From: Paenalicyclobacillus ferrooxydans
GTDB taxonomy: Bacteria; Bacillota; Bacilli; Alicyclobacillales; Alicyclobacillaceae
Length of the DNA stretch: 64,000 bases
NCBI RefSeq assembly: GCF_001399675.1
Contig: NZ_LJCO01000096.1
Span: forward strand, 62,001-126,000
Direction: 5' to 3'
Shown here: one piece after another, positions 43,132 to 52,453 of the stretch
Layout of the letters: the number at the start of each line of letters is the position of its first letter
Numbering within the stretch: the first letter of the stretch is position 1
Program-made: the position numbers and the translations under genes
The notes under the pieces: model-generated
What the model saw: only the letters and a program-made list of their open reading frames with translations
Databases searched by the model: none
What the model was told of the DNA's origin: nothing

Positions 43132-43205
43132 GTTCCAACATGACCGGCTCACTTCGCCGATACCTTGAACGAACAATTCCGATGTAGCACCTGCTCCCGG
43201 ATACG
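43128..43205 (+). other. Separated N-terminus of cytochrome b, cut off by an in-frame amber codon
   Basis: From ATG 43128, with GGGAGG nine bases upstream, the frame reads MSSNMTGSLRRYLERTIPM, then TAG at 43185-43187, then HLLPDT and the ATG at 43206. Related cytochrome b proteins have a tryptophan at this spot (as in the Bacillus QcrB stretch TPMWRD), so TGG to TAG is the simple explanation. Either a nonsense mutation, a sequencing error, or restart at 43206. Confidence 0.75.
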
Positions 43206-43757
43206 ATGCCGATATATGTAAATTCGTATGTTTATCTGTTTGGCATTCTGACCGTCACCTCTTTCGCGTGGCTCATTATCACTGGGACAATCCTGTCCAT
43301 TTTCGGACCCGATTGGTGGCACGTTTCAGCCGTTGGGCATTTCTTCAACAGCCTGCATTTCTGGTCGGTCCAATCATTCTTCTTTTTTATGATTTTACAC
43401 CTATGGGCGCAGTTCTTCATGGCATCTTGGCGAGGTGGTCGCCATTTTACTTGGATTGGCGGCTGGCTGCTTTTTTTAGTCTCCATTGTTGCGGGGCTCA
43501 CAGGATACCTGTCCCAAAACAACTTTGACTCTCAGTGGATCGGCGTTCAAGGAAAGGATGCCATTAATTCTACAGGGCTAGGTGGATTTTTTAATTTGCT
43601 GAACTTCGGACAGATGTACGGATTACATATCTTTGTTCTGCCGATGGTTTTAATCGTTCTTATTGCGGCGCACCTCTTCCTAGTTCGCAAACATGGTGTA
43701 GTGGAACCGTACGAAGATGCTGACGGAGGTGAACGAAGTGCCAGCGAAAATCACTAA
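43206..43757 (+). CDS. Cytochrome b6-like N-terminal subunit (b-type haem, menaquinol oxidising)
   Basis: 183 residues from the first ATG after the amber codon, four membrane helices. The haem ligands are visible: His pair in SLHFWSVQSFFFFMILHLW spaced 14, and His pair between GLHIFVLP and AAHLF spaced 15, the spacing of cytochrome b6 rather than mitochondrial cytochrome b. GYLSQNNFDSQWIGVQGKDA lies in the loop before helix 4. Should carry electrons from menaquinol in the cell membrane. The expected N-terminal amphipathic helix is lost or separated (see 43128). No ribosome binding site precedes 43206. Confidence 0.75.
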   Translation: MPIYVNSYVYLFGILTVTSFAWLIITGTILSIFGPDWWHVSAVGHFFNSLHFWSVQSFFFFMILHLWAQFFMASWRGGRHFTWIGGWLLFLVSIVAGLTGYLSQNNFDSQWIGVQGKDAINSTGLGGFFNLLNFGQMYGLHIFVLPMVLIVLIAAHLFLVRKHGVVEPYEDADGGERSASENH

Positions 43758-44700
43758 AACCAACGCAGACTATCCCCAAACACCCTACGACCTGATTCGA
43801 GAGATGTTCATTGCCCTCGGCGTTATCGGCGTGCTGGTTCTATTGTGTGCTGCCATCTTCTCAACGCCTGATGTCCCTGCTTTGACAGCAAAACAGGTAG
43901 CAACCCAAGCACCCCAATTGTTCATCCAAACCGCACTCGATGACTTATCAGGGCAAGACGCAATCAGCACTTACGGTCCTCCGTATAACACCAATGGACA
44001 GGCACAAACTCTGGGCCCCATCTCTCCAGAGGCGTGGGCTGGTGTGCAAATCCCAATCATGTCAGACGAGGTCGAGGTCCTTGCCCCTCTAAGAAGGTAC
44101 GCAGTTGTAAACCCTAGCATTACTCCGACGCTGAACGCATGGTCAAGTGCCTCTTCCAAGCAACAGACAGCATGGGTCAACAATGTGGAAAAATATCTCG
44201 ACAAGGCCAAACTGGTAAACGGGAGTCTGGTTTTGCCCCAAACAAAACTGGATTATGGCCCTGTTCCTCAAATTTTGAACGCTTATCTGAGATTAGCACG
44301 TAGTGGCATACTGGAAGATACTATCGACGGCTCACATAGCCCAATGCCTGCGGTAAACCGGACAAAGTCCCTGTTACTATTACAGGATCAACCTGCGGGT
44401 CAATATGCTCAGCAGCTCAACATGAGCGGTGGGCAGTGGGGAATCATCAAGGAAACTGGAAATTATCCAGGAGCTGTTTGGCTCTGGTTCTACACAATGC
44501 TGTACCAAATTCCGCCTTACAGCAATTCCAGCTCCGCAGACTTGTTGGTCGTATCGACCATTTTGGTCGTTACCTTGATTTTGGTGTTCCTGCCCTTTAT
44601 CCCCGGCTTGCGTGCAATCCCTCACGCACTGAAAGTGTACCGTCTCATCTGGCGGAATTATTATCAATATGAGCGACTTCATCGGAGGAATAACACTTGA
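43738..44700 (+). CDS. Membrane-bound partner subunit of the cytochrome b module
   Basis: 320 residues from the GTG at 43738 (GGAGGTG upstream), overlapping the cytochrome b gene by 20 bases. One helix near the N-terminus (MFIALGVIGVLVLLCAAIF), then an outside domain of about 210 residues, then a second helix near the end (LLVVSTILVVTLILVFLPFI), with the segment PGAVWLWFYTMLYQIPPYS before it. Helix arrangement vaguely recalls subunit IV of b6f complexes (helices E and F) but with a large inserted extracytoplasmic domain and no haem-binding CxxCH. No firm family assignment. Confidence 0.65.
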   Translation: MPAKITKTNADYPQTPYDLIREMFIALGVIGVLVLLCAAIFSTPDVPALTAKQVATQAPQLFIQTALDDLSGQDAISTYGPPYNTNGQAQTLGPISPEAWAGVQIPIMSDEVEVLAPLRRYAVVNPSITPTLNAWSSASSKQQTAWVNNVEKYLDKAKLVNGSLVLPQTKLDYGPVPQILNAYLRLARSGILEDTIDGSHSPMPAVNRTKSLLLLQDQPAGQYAQQLNMSGGQWGIIKETGNYPGAVWLWFYTMLYQIPPYSNSSSADLLVVSTILVVTLILVFLPFIPGLRAIPHALKVYRLIWRNYYQYERLHRRNNT

Positions 44701-44951
44701 AGAAGCAACCGAACGTGAAAGTGCCACCCATTTGGGTGGCACTGGTGCTCAGCATCGCAGGAATCATTGGTACGCGCATGGTTTACGCATCTGTCACAGG
44801 GAATAACTCGCTCATCAACACTCTGGTGGGCAGTGTGTTATTGGTTGGAGCAGTTGTTGCCGTTGGAACACCACTTGCCTTCAGCATGCACTTACGCCGT
44901 GAATTGAAAGCCCGCAAGCGATCACAAATGAACGGTTCACGCACAAAGTAG
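44697..44951 (+). CDS. Small two-helix membrane protein of the cytochrome b module
   Basis: 84 residues, TTG start after GGAGG, overlapping the preceding gene by four bases. Two hydrophobic helices (PPIWVALVLSIAGIIG and LVGSVLLVGAVVAVGTPLAF) and a basic C-terminus (RRELKARKRSQ) on the inside. Family not recognised; coupling suggests it is part of the same membrane complex. No Rieske protein or c-type cytochrome is encoded alongside. Confidence 0.6.
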   Translation: MKKQPNVKVPPIWVALVLSIAGIIGTRMVYASVTGNNSLINTLVGSVLLVGAVVAVGTPLAFSMHLRRELKARKRSQMNGSRTK

Positions 44952-44974
44952 AGAGACTCCAGCCAACACGCGAC

Positions 44975-46117
44975 TTAAAGACAGCCTTGTTGTCCAGCCA
45001 AGTAGACTCGTGTGATGTTTGCTGCGGTATCGACTAGGTACTCGCGTGCAGAACTCATCGACTCCTCGAGGGATACAGGGCCATGGGTAATGGAAAAGAG
45101 TGCGCTGACGCCGTACTGATACAATTGTGACGCGTCAGCTGAAATTGCCCCGGAAACACAGAATACGGGAACATTTCGTTGGTTTGCCCTCATCGCTACC
45201 CCTTGAACAGCCTTTCCTTGTACCGTTTGCCCATCTGTTTTTCCTTCACCCGTCAAGACAAAGTCCGCATTTGCAAGCACTGCGTCAAATGAGCACTCGT
45301 TTAAGATAAGGTCAATTCCCTGCACGAGTTCAGCATCAAGCAGTCCGACCAAAGCTGCTCCCAAGCCCCCGGCCGCCCCTGCCCCAGGAATCGTCGCAAT
45401 CGATATCTGCAGGTCCTTCTCGACGACAGATGCGAACTGTTCTAACGCACTGTCGAGGACTGGGATCAATTCCTCAGTGACACCTTTCTGTGGTCCATAA
45501 ACCGCCGTGGCACCAAAAGGACCACAGAGGGGATTCGTCACGTCGCAAGCCACTCGAATGCGTGCCTCTTTGAGCTTCGGATGAATGCCTCGAACATCAA
45601 CGTGAGCGAGCCGCAGACCGGATTCCGGCGTTGGAGGGAGCTCATGGCCAGCGGCATCATAAAACCGAACGCCGAGCGCGTGCAGCATTCCCATCCCCGC
45701 GTCGTTCGTGGCACTCCCACCTAGACCAACGAGGATAGAAGTCGCCCCGCTATCGAGGGCGTTTGCAATGACCTCGCCAACTCCAATCGTGTTGGCTTGG
45801 AGTACATCTCGTTCCTCCTCTTTGAGTAATCCAAGTCCCGCAGCGGCAGCCACTTCAACGACGACGGTGCCGTTTTGCAGTATCCCATAGTGCGCGTTAA
45901 TCGGTCGGCCAATCGGATCATGGACCTGAACACTGATTTTTTCTCCGCCAACCGCCGTGACCAAGCAGTCGACGGTCCCTTCCCCGCCATCGGCGATGGG
46001 TACGAGATCAATTTCGGTTGTCGGATGGGCCATTCGAACCCCTGCTGCCAAGGCATCAGCCACTTCGTGTGCGGGCAACGAACCTTTGAATGAATCTGGA
46101 GCAATGACTACTTTCAC
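44975..46117 (-). CDS. Glycerate kinase
   Basis: 380 residues of the GarK/GlxK family. VVIAPDSFKGSLPAHEVADA is the N-terminal signature; VPIADGGEGTVDCLVTAVGG, LVGLGGSATNDAGMGMLHAL and GAGAAGGLGAALVGLLDAEL are further blocks; LTGEGKTDGQTVQGKAV ends the active site. It phosphorylates D-glycerate to 2-phosphoglycerate, the exit route for tartronate semialdehyde/hydroxypyruvate made from sugar acids, and so fits the Hyi-like isomerase two genes upstream. GTG start after GGGGG. Confidence 0.93.
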   Translation of the reverse strand: MKVVIAPDSFKGSLPAHEVADALAAGVRMAHPTTEIDLVPIADGGEGTVDCLVTAVGGEKISVQVHDPIGRPINAHYGILQNGTVVVEVAAAAGLGLLKEEERDVLQANTIGVGEVIANALDSGATSILVGLGGSATNDAGMGMLHALGVRFYDAAGHELPPTPESGLRLAHVDVRGIHPKLKEARIRVACDVTNPLCGPFGATAVYGPQKGVTEELIPVLDSALEQFASVVEKDLQISIATIPGAGAAGGLGAALVGLLDAELVQGIDLILNECSFDAVLANADFVLTGEGKTDGQTVQGKAVQGVAMRANQRNVPVFCVSGAISADASQLYQYGVSALFSITHGPVSLEESMSSAREYLVDTAANITRVYLAGQQGCL

Positions 46118-46204
46118 GAACAGACCCCCTTCGCATGTGCGTCTTCTTCGTATTTTCTTACTCAGTTGTGGTGACCTGACGGAGTCGACGCATCAGTCTT
46201 TGCG

Positions 46205-47005
46205 TCACTCCTCTGCGGCTTGAGATGACATCTGACGAACTTCGCGAAGGTCCCAATAGAGTGCTTTTGTAAACACGAGAGTGGTCGCCCAAAATAAGCT
46301 GCTCACTACTGCTTCACCAAGGACAAAGTAGAGCGGCAATGGAGAGCCTCCGGCGCTCACTGACCAAAACAACGGGTGGTTCCCTCCAATGAAATTCAGT
46401 GAGCGGTTTAGGAGCACGTGTTGTGCGATGACCCACCCGCGCGTTGAAAACGTGTAAGCAAAGTTTAGCACCTGGTACCAGGTGTACCCTGGCCCAGCGA
46501 GTAACGCCCCGACAGGGCGAATCAGCAGCACAATCAAGTCTGCAAACAAGACCGCAGCGGAAATTTGCCAGCGAATACGGATAAATCGGGAAAATAAACG
46601 AACGAAACCGCTCACCAGCAGGGTAATCAGTGTTGGAAAAGTCGCCAAAACGAGCAGCCAAGCCATGTATCTCATCGGGATCCGATGCTTCTCGATCCGG
46701 TGGTTGTTCATCCGATTGTTCTCGTTCCGGCGCCTATCACTTGACCGGTTCTCACTTGTCGCAGGGCCTATATCCGAATACATGGCTTCGGCTGTCGCAC
46801 TCACTTCGTCAGTCCGGCGAAATTCGCCCGCGGTGTCGTGCTCTCTTCTCCGCTCAAGATAGCCGACAACCCGCTGTTCGAATTCCGTACCTGTCATCAT
46901 CAACGGGAGTCCGTCGGTGGTTAGAAGGTCCTCCTTTTCTACATGCAACAGCGCGATCCCGTAGCTCGCTTCCCACTCGGTGAACGTTTTACGTTCCTCC
47001 GGCAT
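46205..47005 (-). CDS. Hypothetical membrane protein
   Basis: 266 residues. The first 110 are soluble and charged, with a low-complexity Arg/Asn/His stretch (RSSDRRRNENNRMNNHRIEK) that comes from degenerate short DNA repeats. After it lie about four hydrophobic helices (YMAWLLVLATFPTLITLLVS, AAVLFADLIVLLI, and two near the end). No family recognised. It stands between glycerate kinase and the Hyi-like gene on the same strand. Confidence 0.6.
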   Translation of the reverse strand: MPEERKTFTEWEASYGIALLHVEKEDLLTTDGLPLMMTGTEFEQRVVGYLERRREHDTAGEFRRTDEVSATAEAMYSDIGPATSENRSSDRRRNENNRMNNHRIEKHRIPMRYMAWLLVLATFPTLITLLVSGFVRLFSRFIRIRWQISAAVLFADLIVLLIRPVGALLAGPGYTWYQVLNFAYTFSTRGWVIAQHVLLNRSLNFIGGNHPLFWSVSAGGSPLPLYFVLGEAVVSSLFWATTLVFTKALYWDLREVRQMSSQAAEE

Positions 47006-47116
47006 GTGTCATCGCCTCTTTCTGCAATCTATTATACTGTGCCGGCAATGACCCATTGTGAAAGTGTAGAATCTCGTATATCCCCCAAGTTTGACACAGG
47101 TGCCAGTATGTCGGCA

Positions 47117-47902
47117 TCACCAGTGAGTTTCATGCGAGAACTCTTCAAAATCAAATCGAATTCGGACCAGACTCTCGTCCGGGTCGCCGATAGGAACATA
47201 CTCCAAACCAACCCATCCCGTATACCCAGCCTGATCCACAGCTCGTAAGACATTCATCAGATTAATCTCACCTGTTCCAGGTTGGTGTCGACCCGGGTGA
47301 TCCGCAGCGTGCAGATATCCGATTTTATCCACGTTACCAGTCATGCTTGGAATCAGATTGCCTTCCGATACTTGCTGGTGATAGATATCAAATACAAGCT
47401 TCACGTTCGGGCTGTCAACCTCGTCAATAATCTCAAATCCATCTTGAGACCTCACCAGAAAATAACCCGGATGATCTACCTTTGTATTTAACGGCTCAAC
47501 AAGCAGTGTAATCCCTCGTTCTTGTAAAAGCGGTACGCACTCCTTTAAACCTTGTACAATGCTCTGCTTCTGCTCCCATCGAGAAAGTCCGAGTTGTTCA
47601 TCGCCAACCTGGGTGATCAAGTGTTTGCACCCTAAGCTGGTCGCTGCAGCGATACTCTCCTCTAATCCGGTTATGTATTCCTTTCTCCTGCTAGGGTTTA
47701 CAAGCGGAATCATCTTGGTACAGAAGGAACCCACTGTTAAACCGAATTCCTCAGTTAGTCTTTGGATAGCATGAATATCTTTGTCCCACCAACTCCAAAA
47801 TTCAAACGTCTCAAACCCCAATCGCGCTATACGAGCAACGGATTCGTAAAAATCTATGCCCGTATCACAATAAATCGCCTCAATGGATGGAGAAAAGATC
47901 AT
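47117..47902 (-). CDS. Hydroxypyruvate isomerase-like sugar phosphate isomerase/epimerase
   Basis: 261 residues of the AP-endonuclease-2 TIM-barrel family. FETFEFWSWWDKDI, LLVEPLNTKVDHPGYFL, LVFDIYHQQVSEGNLIPSM, YLHAADHPGRHQPGTGEINL and GYTGWVGLEYVP are the Hyi family blocks with the metal-binding Glu, Asp and His residues. Hyi interconverts hydroxypyruvate and tartronate semialdehyde; related proteins act on other keto-sugars. GAGGG precedes the ATG. Divergent from the LacI gene at 48135. Confidence 0.87.
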   Translation of the reverse strand: MIFSPSIEAIYCDTGIDFYESVARIARLGFETFEFWSWWDKDIHAIQRLTEEFGLTVGSFCTKMIPLVNPSRRKEYITGLEESIAAATSLGCKHLITQVGDEQLGLSRWEQKQSIVQGLKECVPLLQERGITLLVEPLNTKVDHPGYFLVRSQDGFEIIDEVDSPNVKLVFDIYHQQVSEGNLIPSMTGNVDKIGYLHAADHPGRHQPGTGEINLMNVLRAVDQAGYTGWVGLEYVPIGDPDESLVRIRFDFEEFSHETHW

Positions 47903-48134
47903 ATTTTCTGTATCCCTCTTTCAAAGTATGCTTGCCCAAGGCTATATCAGATATCACGTCGAGTGAAAGCGGTCGTACCCTGCCTCGGTTGAGTATACAA
48001 AACGTACAGTTCGAGCACATCCAGTCCACATGATGCTCTAGTGCGCGATCTGTTTCATTCCTTGTATAATTGATTGGAAGAGAGAAAAAACAAAGCGGCA
48101 AAGTCGGCGTGCTTTTTACAGAAGGAGAATCACC

Positions 48135-49157
48135 ATGCCAGCAACCCGAACTGATGTTGCGAGACGGGCCAATGTGTCCGTGTCCACTGTTTCAAGAGTA
48201 CTCAACAACAGTGGGTACGTGTCTACAGAAGTAAGACAAAAAATTGAAGCAGCCATCAAGGAATTGAATTACGTTCCAAATCGAGCCGCAAGAAGCTTGC
48301 GTTCCCAACATTACAGACAGGTTGCCTGTATTGGGCCGTCGGTAAGCAATCTGTTTTACAATGACATCGTTGCAGGCGTGGAAGAAACTGCCCTCGAATA
48401 CGGGTACACCCTGTCGTGGTACCACTTGAATCGAGATCGCATTCAAGATATCAACGTCATTATGAATGGATTTTACGACGGGATTATCTTCCTCGCACCG
48501 TTTGACATTGAAGATGTTGTCGTCCTATCCAACGTTGCGTCCCAGTTTCCGACCTGCGTATACAGCGACCGCGGTAAATCGTATGATTCCCCATATGTGT
48601 TTGTGGACCTTCGAACAGCGATGCGAAAGAATGTAGAGTACCTCATCTCCCTTGGACATGAACGTATTCTCTTTTTAGGGTACGAATTTGACGATCCGGA
48701 GGAAAATCCTCGTTACCAAGGCTACGTTGATGCATTGGAATCAGCAGGTCTCCCTGTCCACCCCAATTTGGTGCAACTGATACCAGATTACAAAGACACC
48801 ATCACATATGGACATGACTTGATACGCGACATTGTCGAACAAGGTGTCTTTTTCTCTGCCATTGCGGCATCCAACGATTCGGTTGCTGTAGGAGCATTAC
48901 GCGGGCTCCGAGAGGCGGGGTTGCAAGTTCCTCAAGAGGTGTCAGTTACCGGTTGCGATGACATCGAACTCGCGAACCTCATCACTCCGGCACTGACGAC
49001 CATTCACATCCCGAGGCAAGACATCGGAGTAAAACTCATGGAACTCCTGATACAGCAAATTCAGAATCAGCATGCAAGCAGAAAGTTCATTGAGCTCCCG
49101 ACCCGTATGGTCGTTCGTGAATCTGTTGACCACAACCATCGAACACTGGGTTCGTAG
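48135..49157 (+). CDS. LacI-family transcriptional regulator (paralogue of the one at 56094)
   Basis: 340 residues. N-terminal HTH and hinge: TRTDVARRANVSVSTVSRVL, then ELNYVPNRAARSLRS. The sugar-binding domain follows (AVACIGPSVSNLFY-like start, GFYDGIIFLAPFDIE, AIAASNDSVAVGALRGLREAG, VSVTGCDDIELANLITPALT). It is clearly related to the regulator at the far end of the galactan locus but has other residues at the start of the recognition helix (VSVST against VSPAT). Probably represses genes nearby, either the galactan set or the divergent Hyi-like gene. GAAGGAG supports the ATG. Confidence 0.92.
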   Translation: MPATRTDVARRANVSVSTVSRVLNNSGYVSTEVRQKIEAAIKELNYVPNRAARSLRSQHYRQVACIGPSVSNLFYNDIVAGVEETALEYGYTLSWYHLNRDRIQDINVIMNGFYDGIIFLAPFDIEDVVVLSNVASQFPTCVYSDRGKSYDSPYVFVDLRTAMRKNVEYLISLGHERILFLGYEFDDPEENPRYQGYVDALESAGLPVHPNLVQLIPDYKDTITYGHDLIRDIVEQGVFFSAIAASNDSVAVGALRGLREAGLQVPQEVSVTGCDDIELANLITPALTTIHIPRQDIGVKLMELLIQQIQNQHASRKFIELPTRMVVRESVDHNHRTLGS

Positions 49158-49193
49158 GATGTCCATGAAGAAGAAATGTAAAACCCTGATTAC

Positions 49194-50210
49194 TTATTGA
49201 TGTCTCTCAGATGTGTTGAAAGCTTCCACCCCCGGCAGCACTCTCCCCTCACTGTCGAAGAGAGACATCTTACTCCAACCGGCCGGTGATTCCCCCACTG
49301 GGATGGCATCCGGTTCCCAGTAGAAGACACCCTTTCCGAGACCGCCCGGCACGCGTTGTACAATGTCCATCACCGTTTCCAAAAAGACCTTTTGCTGGGC
49401 GGCGGAGGCATCTACGGTAGTCAGAGCGTTTTCAGGATGGACTTCAGTCCAGGGATAGGCAGTCTCAACAAGGACAAGGTCCTTTTGGTATCGCGAAGCC
49501 AGGTCGTGCAAATTACTCTCGAATTCCTGCATGCTGCCGTGCCACCATGGATAGTAAGATAATCCAATGCTGTCGAACTCAACACCTTCCGAAAGCACGT
49601 GATCGAGGAAGAACCTCGCGCCCGCATTATCCCCGCCGCGGTCAATGTGCAAGAGTACGTTGACATCTTGACCCTGACAATCGCGGGCTGCTCGAACACC
49701 CGAGGACATCAGGCGGCTGAACCGCTTCCATGCCTCTGCATCATCATCTTCGTTTGGACCAGGTAGCCTGCCATCCTCCCAGAGCATGCCATAGGTCACT
49801 TCGTTGCCGACTTGCACAAAATTTGCAGGTGTTCCTTGCTGCCGAAGCCTGTCCAACACCTCGTATGTAAAGTCATAGACACTTTGAACCAAGGCGTCGA
49901 ACGGCAGGTTCTCCCACGCCTTTGGTTTGTACTGTTTGCCGGGGTCAGCCCACCAGTCGGAATAATGAAAGTCAATACCAAGAACAAAGCCGAGGTTCTT
50001 CAATCGCTTAGCCATACGAAGCGTGTTGTCTAAACTGCAGTAGCCATCCTTTGGATTGTTCCATATGCGCAAGCGAATCGCGTTCATACCGTAACGTTGA
50101 AGAATGGCCAAGCAGTCATCCTCCTGAGACTCGTCAAAGAACTTGCCCCCCTTATTTTCAATTTCATCCAGGAAAGACACGTCCGCCCCGCTCCAAAATC
50201 CTTGAATCAT
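49194..50210 (-). CDS. GH53 endo-beta-1,4-galactanase, no signal peptide
   Basis: 338 residues, little more than the catalytic TIM barrel. FVQVGNEVTYGMLWEDGRLP holds the acid/base Glu and DLVLVETAYPWTEVHPENAL the nucleophile Glu; GADVSFLDEIENKGGKFFDE and LGIDFHYSDWWADPGKQYKP are further GH53 blocks. It hydrolyses beta-1,4-galactan. With no signal peptide it should act in the cytoplasm on imported galacto-oligosaccharides, next to the GH42 enzyme. Last gene of the ganS-led operon. Confidence 0.94.
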   Translation of the reverse strand: MIQGFWSGADVSFLDEIENKGGKFFDESQEDDCLAILQRYGMNAIRLRIWNNPKDGYCSLDNTLRMAKRLKNLGFVLGIDFHYSDWWADPGKQYKPKAWENLPFDALVQSVYDFTYEVLDRLRQQGTPANFVQVGNEVTYGMLWEDGRLPGPNEDDDAEAWKRFSRLMSSGVRAARDCQGQDVNVLLHIDRGGDNAGARFFLDHVLSEGVEFDSIGLSYYPWWHGSMQEFESNLHDLASRYQKDLVLVETAYPWTEVHPENALTTVDASAAQQKVFLETVMDIVQRVPGGLGKGVFYWEPDAIPVGESPAGWSKMSLFDSEGRVLPGVEAFNTSERHQ

Positions 50211-50324
50211 GTCATCAACTCCCTCTCAAAGAATGAAAATCTTGCAGCCAGGTTCAATGATAAATGTGACGATGGCATCGGAATGGTCAAAGTCATTCCA
50301 TTGCACACCGCCACACTGAGAAAC

Positions 50325-52406
50325 CTAGTTTACAAAGTGACCCGTTGCTGTCCTTGTCAGTACTCTTACACCATAAGGTTCTATGTTCAAGTCATCCTTC
50401 ACCTGCAGCTTCGCCAGAGCATCAACAAGAACGGCATCACCAAGGGAAACGTGCTTGGATTCTGAGGTGAAGTTCATCACGAACACATGCTCCGTTTCCC
50501 CGTCTGAACGGAGTTGCACGGTAACGCCGCGTGGCAAATCTGTATCAAGAACCTTCGTCAACCGATGTAGCTGAATCAGTTGTGCAATAAACTCTTGATG
50601 AAAAGGAGGCTTGTTTCTTGAAGCAACGTAGTATGCAAAACCATCACCAAAGCGGTTCACCGTCAGCGCCGGTCTGCCCTGATAGAAGTCTTCCCCATAT
50701 CGCGCGAGAACCTCGGCGGTCTCTGTGTGAATCAGGTCACATAATTCATAGGCTTCGTAGGTTCCTGAGAGATTGAGCACATTCCCTTCGACCATTTCGA
50801 TAGAATTGCTGTCATTGTCATACAGGGCATCGATTTCTTCCGACCAGATACCAAGTATCTCCCGAAGCGGTCCAGGGAACCCGCCGACAAACGTCAGGTC
50901 TGTATCATTTACAATCCCAGACCAGTAAGTGGCGACAAACGTTCCTCCTGCTCTCACAAACTCCGAGATTCGTTCGCCAACACCAGGAAGAACCATGTAC
51001 AGCATGGGGGCTATCAACAGCTTATACGACGAGAAGTCTGCTTCCTCGTTGATGACGTCTACCGGTATCCCGTTCTGCCACAGTCCCTGGTAAAATTCAC
51101 GGACCGTTTCCTCGTAATGCATGCCTGCATTTCGAGGCCCCTGTGCGTCACAAATGGCCCAGCGATTCTCCCAATCGAAAATCACGGCGGCTTCCGGTCG
51201 GACGGTCTTTCCAACAACCTCGGAAAGTTGCTGCAGAACCTCTCCAACTCGGGTCACATCCTGGAAAACACGGGTGCCTTCATGACCAACGTGATCGACT
51301 ACCGCACCGTGGAATTTTTCACTGGACCCGCGACTCTTACGCCACTGAAAATATTGGACACTGTCTGCTCCGTGGGCAACAGCCTGTATAGCGCTGAGCA
51401 CATGCATACCCGGCCGCTTCAACTTACTGACGGGCTGCCAGTTGGTCGTCGATGGCGTGCTCTCCATCAAGACAAACGGCTTGCCGCCTTTCATCGAACG
51501 CTTGATATCGTGAATCATCGATACCCAAGCCGCCTGATCTGTATCGTCCACCTTATCGTGCCAGGTCGGATACGAGTCCCAAGAGATAACATCGAGATCG
51601 TTCACAAACTTCCAGTAGTTCAGTCCATCGTAAGCTTCCATGAAATTCGTCGTTACCGGTAAATCCGGATTGGCGGCACGCAACGGTTGGATTTCACTGC
51701 GCATAAAATCCAAGGTGAGGTCCGTGACAAACCGCTTCCAGTCCAGGTTCAGCCCGTGCACCATGGATTCACCGTGTGGCGCAGGTGATTCAAGCTGCGA
51801 CCAGCGAGTGATGGTGTGACTCCAGAACGGCGACCACCAAGCACGGTTCAGGTTATCAAGAGAGTGATACTTCTCTTTGAGCCATGTTCTGAATCCGTCT
51901 TGACACAAGTCACAATGACAATCCCCACCGTACTCATTCGACAAATGCCAGCCAATTACGGCGGGGTGATGCGCGTACCGCTTCGCCAATTGAGTGTTCA
52001 TATCAAGAACCTTTTGTCTGTAAATCGGAGAAGACATACAGTGATTGTGACGCAGGCCGTATAAGTTGCGGACGCGGTTTGCTCCGACGCGCAAAACCTC
52101 TGGGTATTGCTCAGCCATCCATGCGGGACGAGCCCCGCTCGGTGTAGCGAGGAATACATGAATGCCGTTTTCAAAGAGCCTGTCCAACACGCTGTCAAGC
52201 CACTCAAAAGTATACACGCCCTCTTGTGGTTCGAGCGCAGACCACGCAAAGATCCCAACGGACATGACGTTGCAATGGGCTAGTTTCATCAGACGAATAT
52301 CTTCGGCAAGGATTTGCGGATTATCCAACCACTGATCAGGGTTGTAATCTCCGCCATGCAAAAAACCTGAAACGTTCGGGTGAAAGGTTGGATATTTTAA
52401 ATGCAT
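50325..52406 (-). CDS. GH42 beta-galactosidase
   Basis: 693 residues, usual for GH42. HGGDYNPDQW opens the barrel; IGWHLSNEYGGDCHCDLCQD holds the acid/base Glu and cysteines that may bind zinc; KPFVLMESTPSTTNWQPVSK holds the nucleophile Glu. The trimerisation domain (LLIAPMLYMVLPGVGERISE) and the C-terminal beta domain follow. It removes galactose from short galacto-oligosaccharides in the cytoplasm. It lies between the importer genes and the GH53 gene in one operon. Confidence 0.95.
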   Translation of the reverse strand: MHLKYPTFHPNVSGFLHGGDYNPDQWLDNPQILAEDIRLMKLAHCNVMSVGIFAWSALEPQEGVYTFEWLDSVLDRLFENGIHVFLATPSGARPAWMAEQYPEVLRVGANRVRNLYGLRHNHCMSSPIYRQKVLDMNTQLAKRYAHHPAVIGWHLSNEYGGDCHCDLCQDGFRTWLKEKYHSLDNLNRAWWSPFWSHTITRWSQLESPAPHGESMVHGLNLDWKRFVTDLTLDFMRSEIQPLRAANPDLPVTTNFMEAYDGLNYWKFVNDLDVISWDSYPTWHDKVDDTDQAAWVSMIHDIKRSMKGGKPFVLMESTPSTTNWQPVSKLKRPGMHVLSAIQAVAHGADSVQYFQWRKSRGSSEKFHGAVVDHVGHEGTRVFQDVTRVGEVLQQLSEVVGKTVRPEAAVIFDWENRWAICDAQGPRNAGMHYEETVREFYQGLWQNGIPVDVINEEADFSSYKLLIAPMLYMVLPGVGERISEFVRAGGTFVATYWSGIVNDTDLTFVGGFPGPLREILGIWSEEIDALYDNDSNSIEMVEGNVLNLSGTYEAYELCDLIHTETAEVLARYGEDFYQGRPALTVNRFGDGFAYYVASRNKPPFHQEFIAQLIQLHRLTKVLDTDLPRGVTVQLRSDGETEHVFVMNFTSESKHVSLGDAVLVDALAKLQVKDDLNIEPYGVRVLTRTATGHFVN

Positions 52407-52453
52407 TTCTCTCTCTCCATTTCTCTGTAAGCTATATCTAAGATGTCTCTGAA

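Noticed and set aside
43185-43187. Amber codon as evidence for pyrrolysine or code reassignment
   Set aside because: TAG ends normal genes elsewhere in the window, the two amber sites would need different amino acids (Trp and Gln), and no pyl genes are seen.
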